Positions 32,941 to 45,861 of a DNA stretch of 64,000 nt are shown here, piece by piece. The notes beneath the pieces are model-generated. The model had not been told where the DNA came from, did no database searches, and saw only the letters and a program-made list of their open reading frames with translations. Where the stretch lies: the NCBI RefSeq assembly GCF_015832195.1, contig NC_052046.1:44464473-44528472 (forward strand). The letters are read 5' to 3'. Numbering within the stretch: position 1 is the stretch's first letter; each line of letters begins with the position of its first letter. The translations under genes and the position numbers were made by a program. Origin of the DNA: Motacilla alba alba. Lineage: Eukaryota; Chordata; Aves; Passeriformes; Motacillidae.

Positions 32941-35900
32941 ATGTGGCAAAGAAGGTTTCCTTACAGTGAAACAAGACCTTTTACGATATGGCTTTTTTCC
33001 TGGCCAGACTGCCCTCCTTCTACACCTGTGATGGCTTTACGTGTGCGTCTTTACAAAGTCTGGTCTCTCCTTGAAGAGGAATTACTGATTATCCCAATAG
33101 GGTTTGCCAGGGAACAGGCTCACTCCTCCCAGGCCAGCCTGTGGGTAGGTTTTGGTACTGTTGAAGCACAGGGCTGGGAGCATGGATTGACTCGAGCAGG
33201 GAACAGTAGTAGTTTCCTACTGGGGGCCTGCTGAAATATGTCGTGTGTGTTTCTGTGCCTGGTTACTCCTTCTGCTGCACTTGCTGATGCTCAGTGAGAA
33301 ATGCCCTTCCCTAGTTTTTTTACCACAGCTGGATGCAGACATAGAGAACAAGAGACTTACAGCAATGATATATTTCCTCACTACCTGTCACCCAATGGTC
33401 ACAGCATGCATTGTGGAAGGTAAGTATTCAAAAGCTCTGTAGGCTGGGCTGCCCCAGGAACAGGAGAAAGAAAACAGTCTGGAGGAAAAGACTCTCGCAT
33501 CCTGGAACTGCAAGTGAAATTTATAAGGACAGTTCCCTCGGAGCTTACGGCCTTCAGGATCACATGAAGCCTGTGAAATAGCTGATGAATCCAGTGTGTC
33601 TAGGATTTCCTTAGTGTCAGACAGCTAACTAGTGTTAGTCAAGTAGAGGGATGTACCTGCCAGACTTCCTCATGGCACCTATTCTAGAGGCAAAATTTTG
33701 GACTGTACATAGGGTGGTATAGCCCAGTCCATCCATCAGCCCCTGCTGTTTACAGCACTCCTGTAACATCCAACCCAAAATTCAGAGTCCCGAGGTGCAT
33801 ATGCCAACCCTTGTGAAATGTGCCATGAAAAAAGAGATTCTGAAGTTCCAGTAACTCCAACCCTACAAAAGATAGAGCAGATTCATGCAGATGGTTGCCA
33901 CTTTCTATGTAAATAATTCTTGCAACATCTGTACACCACAAAAGTGGTTTCCCATCTACCTAACAGGAATTCAAGTAGGATAAATTCACTAGCTTTGTGT
34001 GTAATGGCTGCACAAGCTGGAAAGATGTCTCATCTTTTAAAACATTCCAGATACGTGGTCAAACCAGGGGACATGAAAAAATATTTGTTTCTTGCTAAAT
34101 TTAAAAATCCTCCTGAGAATAAAAATATATACATTGTAAATTCAGTTTTTGAGTTCTTCCTCATGTGACAAAGCCTTCTTTAATCTGTTCTCATAGAGGT
34201 CTCTATTGCAGGAATACACCCCTTTTTCTAATCTTTTCTTGTGCTGATCACTTTTTTCTGGCCCATTCTCACTTAAGAACATCCTTCTCTTTCAACACAG
34301 TAAAGCCAAACTTGTGCTTAAGGGTCCTTGCACTTGGGTAAACCATCTTAGTAAATAACTGCATAATAACCCAAGAGGAGAATCAGGCCTATTCCCCTCT
34401 AGCCTGGAACTTGCTTAAACCCCAGTCTGATGTTTTGTTCCAAGACCTTACACCATCCTTTCTCTATCTACACCCACATTCATTGGAAAATTAACCTCTT
34501 CCCCAAGGATAGAAAAGGGCTATCTCAGTCCCTTGGGAGTCCAGTCACGACCTTTTTAAAAGTTAGAGGCCTTTTCTGCATGACACAATACCCTGGAGAG
34601 AGTACACAGTTGGAATTGCATGAACTGTGCTTGCACTGCAGTCAGCCTTGCCAAGTGATAGCTAAATGTAACTCAACATCCACTGCAGATGAATATCTAC
34701 ATCCTGCAAACACCCTCTCTCTGTGGTGAACCTGGGAACTGGTGCAGCTTTGGAGACAAGTATTTGAGGCAAGCCTGATGAAGACATACAGACTGAAAAA
34801 CCCCATTTTAAAACTACTCTTTGAGTACAGCTGCAGCATGTTCTCACCACCTTCTGAGACTTCTCATTAATTTCTTGGGTCTGGGCATTTTGATTGTCTC
34901 CAGTGTTTGTATCTGTTTCCACATAGGCTTATGGGGGCAATTCACTTGGTTATCAGATACCTTCCCTGTGAAACCTCATCATGAGTTTCAAGGAGGGCCT
35001 TCAAAGTGCTTCCTGCTCTTACGCAGAAATGTCCTGATCCAGCACAGACTTACTACAGCAAAGCATTTCTGTGTATCCTGACTGGAAGCACATCAACCTT
35101 GTAAGACTTTGGTTGACTGAAGACCACCCAGTGAGGTCTGAGAATTAAGCAGAAAACCTGTCTGAGTATCATGTCTTGCATGTTTGCACCCCTCTTCCCC
35201 CACAGAAGGCCAGTACTCAGCACTTTAAGCCCCTCCAAGCCCCGAAATGCCATGGCAAGCAGCCAGCACTGCAGCCCTTCCCACCCACATGGTCAGCTCT
35301 GCAAACCCCGAGAGAGTCAACGGAACAAGTCTCTGGGAGAAAGATGACTCTGCTGCTATCCCTCCACCTACTCAAGTCCCTACCACCGACTTTTGGCAGT
35401 TGCCTTCTAAATTTTTCCCTTGCTTCTTGTCCCTCAAGAATATAACTCAACCCCCAGAAAGTCAAACACAAGCTCTAATTCAGTGAGAGGAACATTCCAG
35501 TTGTTTTTCTTAGATTACACACAGGATTTGATGAACTGGAAAACAAAGCAATTTTAGGGCCTCATCCAAATCAGAGTTCTCCCACTGTACTCTTCTGTGT
35601 GAAATTGGATGTCAAGACACAGATCTCATACTGAGAGATGAGAGGTTTCACAGTTTCTTAGGGGAACCCTTGAGACACATTTATTTCTAAGCTGGGCACC
35701 TAAATTCATCAACTATTATGGACGAACTCCACATCACTACACAGTATCAAAAGCAAACAGGCCATTAAGGAAGGAACTGTCTGCAGGAAAAGCATGGAAA
35801 CTCCTGTATATTCCAGGCTGGGTGTTCCAACATGAGTGTTACAAGGACATGCAGCTCTGGAAAATCTGTTTCTGATTTTCCATACTCTCAACAAGGAGCT

Positions 35901-36090
35901 CAAGAGCATTTCTATTATACCAGGTAAGAGCAGGGGAAATACTGAGAAATTAAAAAATAGTTTGCATCCCCAATACATGCATCATTAGCTACAAAAGATA
36001 AAGGAGGAACCCTCTTAGCAGCTACTGACAAGACAGCAAGTTAAAGGTAAAGGGGGTGCAGGAATTTCCATAAGTCTGTATCATAAGCAG

Positions 36091-36115
36091 TGAAATGTGA
36101 AATGTGAAATGTGAA
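36091..36115. repeat. TGAAATG heptamer repeat, 3.5 copies
   Basis: Three perfect tandem heptamers plus TGAA. Short and probably recent slippage. Confidence 0.8.
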
Positions 36116-39020
36116 AGAACAAAAATTTTCAGACTGAAGACCATCATTGTGCTACAGAAGTATCCAGACTGTTTTGAAAATTCAGGAAAGAACAGCATGA
36201 ATTGGTTAATTTTGCAATAGGACATAAACTCCTACCATTCATCCCTAGTGTACAGTTAGGAAAAAGACAGTATTACACGAGTTACGAAACATATTGCTAG
36301 TCCTGATCTATTTTAAATTTTCTTCAATATTGCTTAAATTAAATGCAAGCTAAGAAGTTCGGAAATATTTCTTAATATGTTTTTGCCTCAGGAAGGTCAT
36401 CTGCTGCAGGAGAATTTATTCCAATGGGGTTGATCGTACCTAACACAAACAGTGTTAGAACAATTTACCATTTTACATCCTGTAGTTCTCTTTCAGCCAT
36501 CAGGTTCTCACTATAACCAAATTGACCCTAGACAACTTACTATACTGTGGATAAAACAAAGTTTAAGTCTTGAAGCTACTTCAAGCAAGCAATCCTTATC
36601 CTAAAGCAAGTAATCCCAAATCATACCTTCAGTTCAGGTATGTTCAATATTGAGATTGTAAAATTCTCTGGAGTAATTCTGTATCACATCTTTCATCAGA
36701 GGCATCCCCTGCAGGCCTTGGTCATGGGCATTTCAGGCCTGCAGGAACAGATGTGGCTTTTCAGTAAATACTGGGTATTACTTTTTTTGTGAGGTGTTGA
36801 AGAATTTGTGGCCCTCAGGAACTGAAATACATTCATACAGTCCTAAAGAGGTGCTGAAAGACTATATGACATGACCCTGGAAGATCATGGATAGGATCCT
36901 GGAAGAAGAAAGGATAGCATAGGGCAAATCTTAATTTCAAACTTAATCTGAAAGACCTCGGTCACTAAAACCGCTGACACATAATGTTCATTATGGACAA
37001 AAGATCTTGTACCACTTTCTCGCACTCTGGGACCACAAACAATATCAAAAGAGGTGAAACACTTTGCTATGCCTCAGTTTCCTCCCTTGGGTCTTTCATC
37101 TGCCAAACTCTGTGGGAGTCACATTGAGATCCACAGGACTACACAGCTGAGGTTCTTGGCCAATTGGTATTTCTAGGAGAAGAGCAATCACAAGCATATT
37201 CAATGTGCATTGTTGCACTGCTCTGAAAACACACAGCTCCTTGCCAAACACAGCCATGGCAACTCCCTACCAAGAGCTAACATGGCCTTAGTAGGACTTA
37301 CTCCTGCACTGGACAAGAAAACCCTTGAAAACCAGTTCAAAGAAACTCCATTGCTCGTGTCATGATTTGATAAGAGATTGGTCTCTGGTTTTGTGCTCCA
37401 GAAAACTAGACTTCATGGACATTGAAAAACTCTTTCACTACGTGTCTAGCATGTGAAAATAGTAGAGAGAGGACCCTGGTCTCAGGCAGCCCCTCCAAGT
37501 TCCAGCATGGCGCAACCAGCAGCATCTGGCACAACTCAGGTGAATGCCAGTGTGTGGTAACAGGCTATAAATGGAAGAAAAGATTTCTGGAATTCATTGA
37601 CTAGAGGTACAAAAAAGCCTTAAAGCCCTTCCATGTGTTATATCCTGACCAGCTTCTTCTTTCTTCTAATGAAGAAACATCCATTAGCTGCAAATGCAAT
37701 AGTCACAGAGTCTTTCGGGGACACACACAATGTTAAAACAATTTGTCATTTTGTATCCTTTTCTGCTCCTGGGTGGGTTGGTTTTTTTAAACTTTCAGGG
37801 CTCAAGAGAGGTCCTAAGGAGCTGTGTATCCTGGACACATCAAAGAGCAGAACAGGCTCCCAGCCAAGTCTGAGGAGGAGACACCATGTGTTTTGTGCTG
37901 CTGCTGCTGCCTCAGAAGGACTCTCTTAATCAAAGGAATAGGCCTGTCCACAGCAGACTGACCAGTGAGATTTCAAGCCAAGACCAGTATGGCCACAGAT
38001 GGAGGAGCTGGATTCCCTAACTGCAGACAAAAAAAATGGGCGTGACATAAAAATATGGAAATCATGAGCCATGGGGGCTAATTTCCTCATAAGTCTTCCA
38101 ATGTCAGAGGACAATATGCAAGAAAAAAACAATCATATATATCAAATGGCTAGCTACCAAAGCTGTACCCTGTGGTCAATAGTCTGTGAATCCTGTGGGC
38201 CCACAGGTACCACACCAGATCTGCCTATTTTGAGTGGAGAGTTTGGACACTTTTGGACCATCTAAAATGTTGCTGGGTACATGTGTTTAGGAATCTGAAT
38301 CACCCTCAAATTTTCTTTGAGATTCTGCAGCCAAAAATGGTAAAGTGACTACGTAAGAAGATAGTCTGAATCCACTCAGGAGAACATCCCACAGCTTGTC
38401 ATACATCACTTTCTGAGAAGAATAGACTCCATTGCTTTGCCACAATTTAAAAATAAATCATGGAAATGTAATGTAAGTAGGCTCCCTAGAAATTATATAC
38501 AATGGAATCAAAAATCTTTCAATTCACAGTGAACATCACCTGATGCTAATTATATTCATAACTCAGGAATCTTCATTCTGGAACAAAGGAATATAATAAA
38601 ACAAACTGAAAGGTATTTGATATGGAAATGTATCCTCCATGCCTTGCTCTTGCTGCACAGCTGATATTCAGGGGCCAAAATCATCACCTCTAGTCAGCAA
38701 TTTGAGGCAACAGGTAGAACATATAACTTTTCAGGTATGGATGAATATAAAAAGGTCCTAAAATCACTGTCTGTGTCCTCAGGAGCTCCTGATGGGGTGT
38801 TTACCACACAGCTGAGGTTCCCCTGCCAGATAAGTCATACTCCTACACCATGAAGAGCAAGAGTGGCATCTCACCAGGATAGGTCGAGGATCCCAGTGGC
38901 ACAGGAGAGACTAAGTAAGATCTGTTTCATTAGAGCTATTTGAACTCCTGAAAGAGCAGACATGCACCCCAGCAAGCCATTCCTAATCAGAAAATAGGGA
39001 CAGCAGGTAGTAGGAGAAGA

Positions 39021-39857
39021 TCACTGTAGAGTAAGGAATGGCCTGTTTGCCTTTGCCACAAGCAGATTGCATGATATGCAATCAATATTCCATATTTGTG
39101 TCAGATGCCATGCACAGTTCGGAAAATAGTGGTCTACCTGCTGCACAAACAAAGGCAGAGTCATCCTGAGTACTGGAGCTAGAGCACTGGCATATGGTGC
39201 TGTGCAGTGCTCCAGAGCCAAGCTGCTCAGCATTTCTGTGCACTGTCCTCTGGCAGCAGGTGAACCCCACAGTCTCCCCTCAGCATGCTCAGAGCATAAC
39301 ATATGAGCAGGTGCAATGTGCATGTCCCAACCTGCTATGTGATGACACAGAAATGGGTGGATAAAGGTTGTTCCTAGACCTCCACTTCCGTGAGCCAGCA
39401 TGAACAGCAAGATGTTTAGCTCCTTGCTTGAGACAGGTGTCCAGGGTGATCTTGGGAATGTCACATAGCCTATCCATTTCAGCAGTCCTCTCATAAACAG
39501 AACAAGGATATGTCTTCTGCTCATAAATCTAATCTGGTGGTGCTGAGCATGCTGGGTCCTCCACGAGACTCCTTGCCCACAAAGAAATAAGAGACACTGA
39601 AGTTTACCCTGAAGTCGTGTATGTGTCTGTATAATTTTTTCCTGGATGCAAGACAACATTGAAAGCAGTTCGCATTTTGACTTCCAATTGCCTTTGTGCT
39701 GCTTGCCTTTCTCCTCATACACCACCCCTCTCCCAGGAGCCTGTAGGGAGTCATCTCCTGTGATGACACCATAGCCATCCCCAGCCTGCCAAGCTGTCTT
39801 TTCTGGAGTGCTGATTCTCAGCAAACCTGCATTTGCAGTACCAGGAACTTTCAACAT
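39021..39857 (-). other. Unusually long open frame of unknown nature (278 codons)
   Basis: The longest open frame in the window that is not explained by a known gene. The deduced protein is rich in Cys, His, Trp and Ser, with no recognisable domain, signal peptide or repeat, and that composition is more like a shadow of non-coding sequence than a real protein. No promoter, splice context or poly(A) signal ties to it. It may be a relic of an old mobile element or chance. I do not call it a gene. Confidence 0.25.
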
Positions 39858-41939
39858 CCACTTGGAAAAATCTCTCCAGACTTACTATGATGAAGAGATG
39901 ATGTCCCATGTGCTATATTTTCAGGACAAGAAATGGTTATCCACTGGGAGAAAGATGGCAAGGCTACATCTTTGTCAATCTGTGCTATGGAGTGACACAA
40001 CATGATTGCAATCAGAGTTACAACCCAGCATAGGATGGAGCTGCAATTGCCAGTGGCATGGCTCCATTGAGCAGACTGCATCAGAACACCACTGCAGAAG
40101 TGCCAAGATCATGGACTGCTGTACTATCGTTTCATTGGTAATCTTACCATGCCACCTTGTTCACAAATTTATCATGTTATGGCATAAAACTATCTAGTTC
40201 TCTTGCTCCTGTAATTTCACCAGGGAAGAACTAACACAACTTCATTCCTCTTGGGGCTACAAACCAGGCTGATTTCCAGCCAAAATTTAGATGCTGGATT
40301 TGGAAGCTGTTGCATTGTTTGGAAAGGCCATGACTTTCCAGCTAGGTACTACTACTAAAGGCTTGGCCAAATGTTTTGCTTAACTTTTGGGCATTTAAGA
40401 GAGTAAGCAATGCCACCTACTGGCATCAAAAAGGAAAACTTAACTATTCCAGTGGGTTGGTGCAATGGGAAGATCATAAAGAAGGCTGTCAGTGTTCTTC
40501 AGATGGTCTTTTGCAGCTGAAAGTGAGGCAGAAGACAACAGGAGCTTTTCTCCTCACAAGTGTTACTCGGTTAAGCTCAGTAGGAAACATTTGAGTTGAG
40601 TCACTTGCTTTCACCGTTTGAGAATGAGTAACAAGCAAAGTAGCAACTAGACCTACTGTTGATGTGGAGCCTGCATTCCAAGGCAGTCCCTGAACTTCCC
40701 CAGAAGGTGAACATGCAATGATTAGGTGAAATTACACACTTGCCTAGCAATATCTGTGGATGAGTGCAAACTGGGCAGAAGAGAAGCCTCTGAGGAAGGC
40801 AAGAATCTCATACAGTTTCAGGGACTGAAGAATCAGGACTTCATTTCAGAAGGAGAAGTCATAAATGGAAATTTTAGGCTACGTCTCAAACATTTAATGG
40901 CTTGGTGGATGGGCAGGTGAGTAATTCCACTCTCATAATAGCATGGGTGCAGAGAGATTTGCAAATAATAGGCTTAGAACATATGAAGAGAAATAACAAA
41001 GCCTGTAACTAAACTACAGGATATCCTTGAGGCAACCACCACTGCTTGTGTGGTTTCCCCCATCCTGTGTCCAGTTGTAAGGTGCACTGAGGTAAGCACT
41101 TACACAAGAGTTAATGCGTCAGTGGAGAACATTTCCAAGGTGTTGGTTATTTCCCAGTCCGGCTCACTCTGATATCCAAGGAGGAGAGGATGCAAAAACC
41201 CCAGAGACTACTGCCAGGAACCAAGCCAGAGAAGGTCAGCTGGGTCCTCTGGCAAGGCAAAGGACAGTGCCACAGCTGAAGAAGCCCTGGGAGGGCAGAC
41301 TCCCCACTTTTCCCTCAGCAGTGGCCATCCTGCTTTTCCATGACCCTGTTAAAGGTAGTTCTGACCACTTTGTCAGCCCCTGTTCTTGCAAGAACAAGTG
41401 GTGCCACAGACGCCAACCCCAGAGCCAGTCCTACACCCCTGGCTGCACCCAAGAAGGTCTTTCCCCCTGGTTTGCCAAAGTTTCCTTTCCCCATTCTCCT
41501 TTATGCCCATGGCATGGACAGTCAAGTTGTAGCAGGGATATACACAAAGCCAGTATGTGAGCACAGGGTAAGAACAGGTTCTGCATTCCTCCCTCTGACT
41601 CACTGGCTGAGTGAAAGCACACAAATATTTGTCCAGTTTCTGATGCAAAAAGACTCATGTCAGGTCTAGAAAAGGGTATTCTTCTTTGCCTATCTGCCAT
41701 CTTCCAGGAGATGCTGCTCTCTGTCTCCTTAGTACATTATCATAAAACAGGGCTTTCAGTGGGTGTATTAATACAAGGGATGCTGGTGCTGCACAACCAT
41801 ACCCTCTGACCACGTCCCATGCTCAAACAGAGACAGGCAGCACCATGCAGTTTGCAAAGGTCTGAAACAACTGGAGACACTGGGAAATTGGCTGCAGTGA
41901 CCCCAGGGCTGTGACCAGACTGCTGCAGAGGTGACACAC

Positions 41940-42028
41940 AGAGCACAGTAGTGCCTGGACTCAGTGATCCTAGAACTCAGTGATCATAGAGGCCATTTCC
42001 CATCCTAATGATTCTGTGATTCTATGAC
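41940..42028 (+). mobile_element. CR1 LINE 3'-end fragment
   Basis: Ends with the pattern CTCAGTGATC...CATCCTAATGATTCTGTGATTCTATGA, matching the conserved CR1 3' terminus with its ATTCTATG-type octamer. The element runs on the plus strand. The body may extend upstream to about 41740, but that part is too diverged to recognise. CR1 copies are nearly always 5'-truncated. Confidence 0.8.
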
Positions 42029-42029
42029 T

Positions 42030-45000
42030 GCTTCCAAGAAGACATATCTGCTTTTGTCCTCCCAGTCAGAGGCCTGTCAGCATTGTCTGCAGCATGCCGG
42101 AATTCCTTACTCCCCAGAAGTCCTTCTGGGATTGCCATGGATGGCCACCATTCTTCCAGCGCCTTCAGGTCCCATTGCCTTCTGTTACTGTCACCAGTGG
42201 GGTGACATTGTCAGAGCTGCCCAGAACATCTGGACTAAAGCAGCAGCCAACAATGATGTACTACCACCAAGAGGTAGTACAAAGGTTTTTTCCCAAAAGG
42301 TTTCCATATGGTGAGCACTGGGAGTTCACAGCCTGAACAGCACTGCTTATGAAATCTTTGATCATAAACCTGTAAGGACTGTTCCATCTTCTGTGTTGGC
42401 TCTCCTGCCCCATACTCTCCTTGTCCACTTCTGTGGCCTGGCCAATTGTACAGCTAGAATAATCAGTAAAAGTGCTGCAAGGTCCATGGAAAATCCTTCC
42501 TGTTGCATTTTAGACATAGAGAAGATCAAGCCTTATGGCATCTTGCTAATGTTTGCTGGCATTCACATGCAACAGGAAAGAGTCCTGAGGTGTTGCAAGT
42601 ATCAAACTCCGAAGCACATACAGCAAAATCAAGCATTGAGCTGTGACAATGAGGTGGCACTATGAAACCAAAGCAGAGCAGCATGTGGTACATGAGACCC
42701 TACTAGCTGCTGTCAGTCCTTGCAACCAGTGTAGCTTTGGCTGCTGGTGTACATTCTGCTCTCTTTCCTGAAAAATTAATGATAGAATTAAAACACCAAT
42801 ACTGCATAGGTACAGGTTTTCTTCTTCCAGTACCCTGGCTGGATCCTGCCCTGTGTTTTTTCATAATTTTTCTGCCTGTCCATAATAGGAAAAATCAATA
42901 TATGAGCACTGAAGTAAAACTGGCCCCAAGGAATAACAGAGAAACACTGAGAGAACTCAGTGACTAAAAAGACAGAGTAGCACATACGAGGTTACATCAC
43001 TTTACACAGTGCAGTGTCTACTACAGCTGTAATTTAATAAACTGAACTCTCAGTCAAGTGCATACAGATAGTTTGTTGTTGCTGAATTCCCTGTTCAGCT
43101 CTTGTTAATGTTTTGTGATATTAGACCCTACACAAGTTAATAATAAATTAGAAGAGAGTACAATTAATCGCTGTTTAAATGGTTGAGATTGAAGACATCT
43201 CTATAGAAGCATTCACCTTCTTCCCTGCCACCTGTTCCTGAAATAATTAGTTGCAATAGGAAAAAAATTAACAAGCAACCAAAAAAATACAAAATCTGAA
43301 AGAATGCAAGTCACAGCTTTGCTAAGACTGCTTTAGTTTCATGTTAGCTTCAGTTAAAATTCATTTAAGCATAGGCTAAAATTACATTGAAGCAAAAGGA
43401 GTTGAAGTTATTCAGAATCAGCAGCTAGAAACAGTATAATAAAATAATTTATCCATGACATGAAGTGGATTTAGGCAACGGTTTTGAAGAGATGGATTCA
43501 TTTTCCTTCTTTGCCATATTGTTTCCGGCATGGGCTAACACTCCTGTACGCAATAGGATGTCTACCTAACAGCCTAGTTGTTTTATTGCTACTTCAAGTC
43601 ATTGGTGGTGCAAGAGGAACTGCGCCTAAATGTACTGCTTCATTTCCAGTCCAGTAACACCTTCCCAGGAGATGGACTGGGCATCTGACTACAGTAATGT
43701 CATAAGTGACCTAAACTTAAACTAAACCCATAGCATACAGAGAGTGCAGGTTAGCAGGTGTCTGCATACTGCCAGGATAAGAAATAAAGTAGTACAGTAG
43801 TAGAGAAAACCCAGACTAAGACCCTCACGAGCAATGGAGACAGTGTGCCATCAGAGAAAGCACAAAAAACTCTCCCTGGATGCAGGGGGAAGAGGAGCAT
43901 AAAGATCCCCCTTTTCCTTGCCAAGACAACCTGGCAGAGCTGTGGCCCACCGGAACTGCAGCAGAGCCCTCCACTCAGTGTCACCATCCAGGCCATGGGT
44001 GATGTACCTGACACACACCAGTCTCCAGCAAAGGCACTGACTCTCAACAGCATTTAGGCACAGGCTCCACACATTTAAACAACTGTCTCTTTCATGATAG
44101 CATGTCGTGGGTAACCCAAAATGTTGTCGGAGTCCGTATCTATCTGTGCCCAAAAATTTTAGTCTCTCTAAGACCCTGTAGCCAGGAAATGGAACAGGTG
44201 GAACGGTTAGAACTGAGTGGGGGAAGGGAGCTGGTATTGAAGGCACTTTAAAAGTCTTCTCAGGCAGAAAGCTCGGCTTCTTGTGCCACATTATTTTTGC
44301 TTTTTCACTTATATTTACTCATATTTGTTCCTTATTGGCGGAAAGGAATTGGCTGAACCTATAAACACTGAACCTATTGGCTGAACCCATTACTGGCGGA
44401 ACCTATAAACACTCATTTGAGAGTGTTCTCCTTTAAATTGTCTAAAACCAAGACATAGCATTATGGGCAGGAAAACCCAGGCTATTCCCCCAGTATTACC
44501 TCTGCCCAGCTGTTGTGCTCAACAGTCCACCAATCTTGTTCACCTGTGAGGCCTGCCAGTGTACTGCCTTGTTGGGCTGATGTTTATGGATGTGTTGAGC
44601 TGCTGACAGACTGGGCATAGCACCTACTGCAGTTCAGGAACTCACTTATGATCTGGCAACACCCAACTAATTCCAGGAGATGGGAGATGGCATCAGCTGC
44701 AAGCTATCAAGTATACATTGCCCATGGAGAGACTGAAAATCATGCACGTAGACACCAAAACTCATGCATGCAGAGATGTCTCCAGACCAAACTGGCAAGC
44801 CATCCAGCCTTTACAAACAGCCAAGCATGGGCTCATGCTGATTGTTTCACCACCACATATTTTTCCTGAATTTGGGAAAATATTTCAGTTATGAAGCAAG
44901 AACAAGATCTGCATACCTCAGTTCTTTGGAAAAAAACAAGGAATAATTAGTTCAACACAGTGCCAGCAGAAAAAAATATCACCCAAATATTTTCATTGCT

Positions 45001-45860
45001 GAAAGCAAGAAGAATCTCAGGGTCATCCATCTGGAGCAAACTCACCCAAAGGCCACTGTGCAGCCCAGAAAAAAAAATGCAATGTTCTGTTCTGTCTATC
45101 AGCACCAACTATTAAGAGCAGGGGTTTTTGCCTCTGCAAAGTCTCTGCAGAGAAGCAAGGAGCATGACAAGAATTGTGTTTCTGCACCCCATGTGATGGA
45201 AACCAAAGGTGTAAAAACTGTGTCTGAGAACACTTTCCTTTAATGCCCATGAGTAGGAATATAGAGGAAACTAGAATGGACATTTGAGGCTAAAATCAGA
45301 GCAGATGCCTGGTACTGAGAAAGAGTGAGAGCTCAATCTGTTTAGCTCTTCAAGAAATTAAATAGGCCGTGACTGCACTGCAAAAGCACCTCTGCAGGAC
45401 AGAAAATTCTGCATATTGACAGGCTGTTTAATCAAGCAGAGAAACTACAATGTGAACCAATGGCTGGAAACTGAAGTCAGATATTTACAATGGGTTAGAA
45501 ATATTTGTAAAATTAAGGTGAAATTAACCATTTGTCGGAGGTAACAAGAGCAGCACATTTAGACCCCTTCTGGGAGTGCAAGGCTTTCTTGGCTTATCCA
45601 TTGTACTGACATGTGCACTATTGAGGCAATGCAGACAATGTAGTGCAAGTCTAAATGGGATCATAGCACCTCCATTGCACCTTCCCCACCTTTGATTTCC
45701 TTCACATTAGGCACCACAGGAAGTGAGTAAGGCTGGACTGTTCAGTAGCACCACTACCAGCAAGCTTCTCTTTAGCCATTACAGCCCACTGTAGCACTTT
45801 CCAGTTATAGTATGCTATCTTCCTTAGAGGAATTTCTTGATTTCTCTTCTTGCTTCTTTT
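42030..45860. other. Intergenic, no gene recognised
   Basis: No known element besides a short imperfect duplication at 44333-44420. Composition is average. Confidence 0.45.
44333..44420. repeat. Short imperfect tandem duplication
   Basis: The string ACCTATAAACACT occurs at about 44357 and again at about 44402. Variants of ATTGGCTGAACC and TGGCGGAA are interspersed, giving roughly two units of 40-50 bp. A local duplication is the simplest reading. Confidence 0.6.
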
Positions 45861-45861
45861 T

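Larger units (their letters stand above)
32941..41730. other. Intergenic, no gene recognised
   Basis: Largely unique sequence. It contains a minor TGAAATG heptamer repeat (36091-36115) and one long open frame at 39021-39857 that is listed separately. No known gene or transposon family was recognised. Confidence 0.45.

Noticed and set aside
33245..33442. Plus-strand frame beginning with a Leu-rich, signal-peptide-like stretch
   Set aside because: The hydrophobic start is followed by a short unrelated sequence, and nothing indicates a secreted protein. Leu-rich stretches arise easily from CT-rich DNA.
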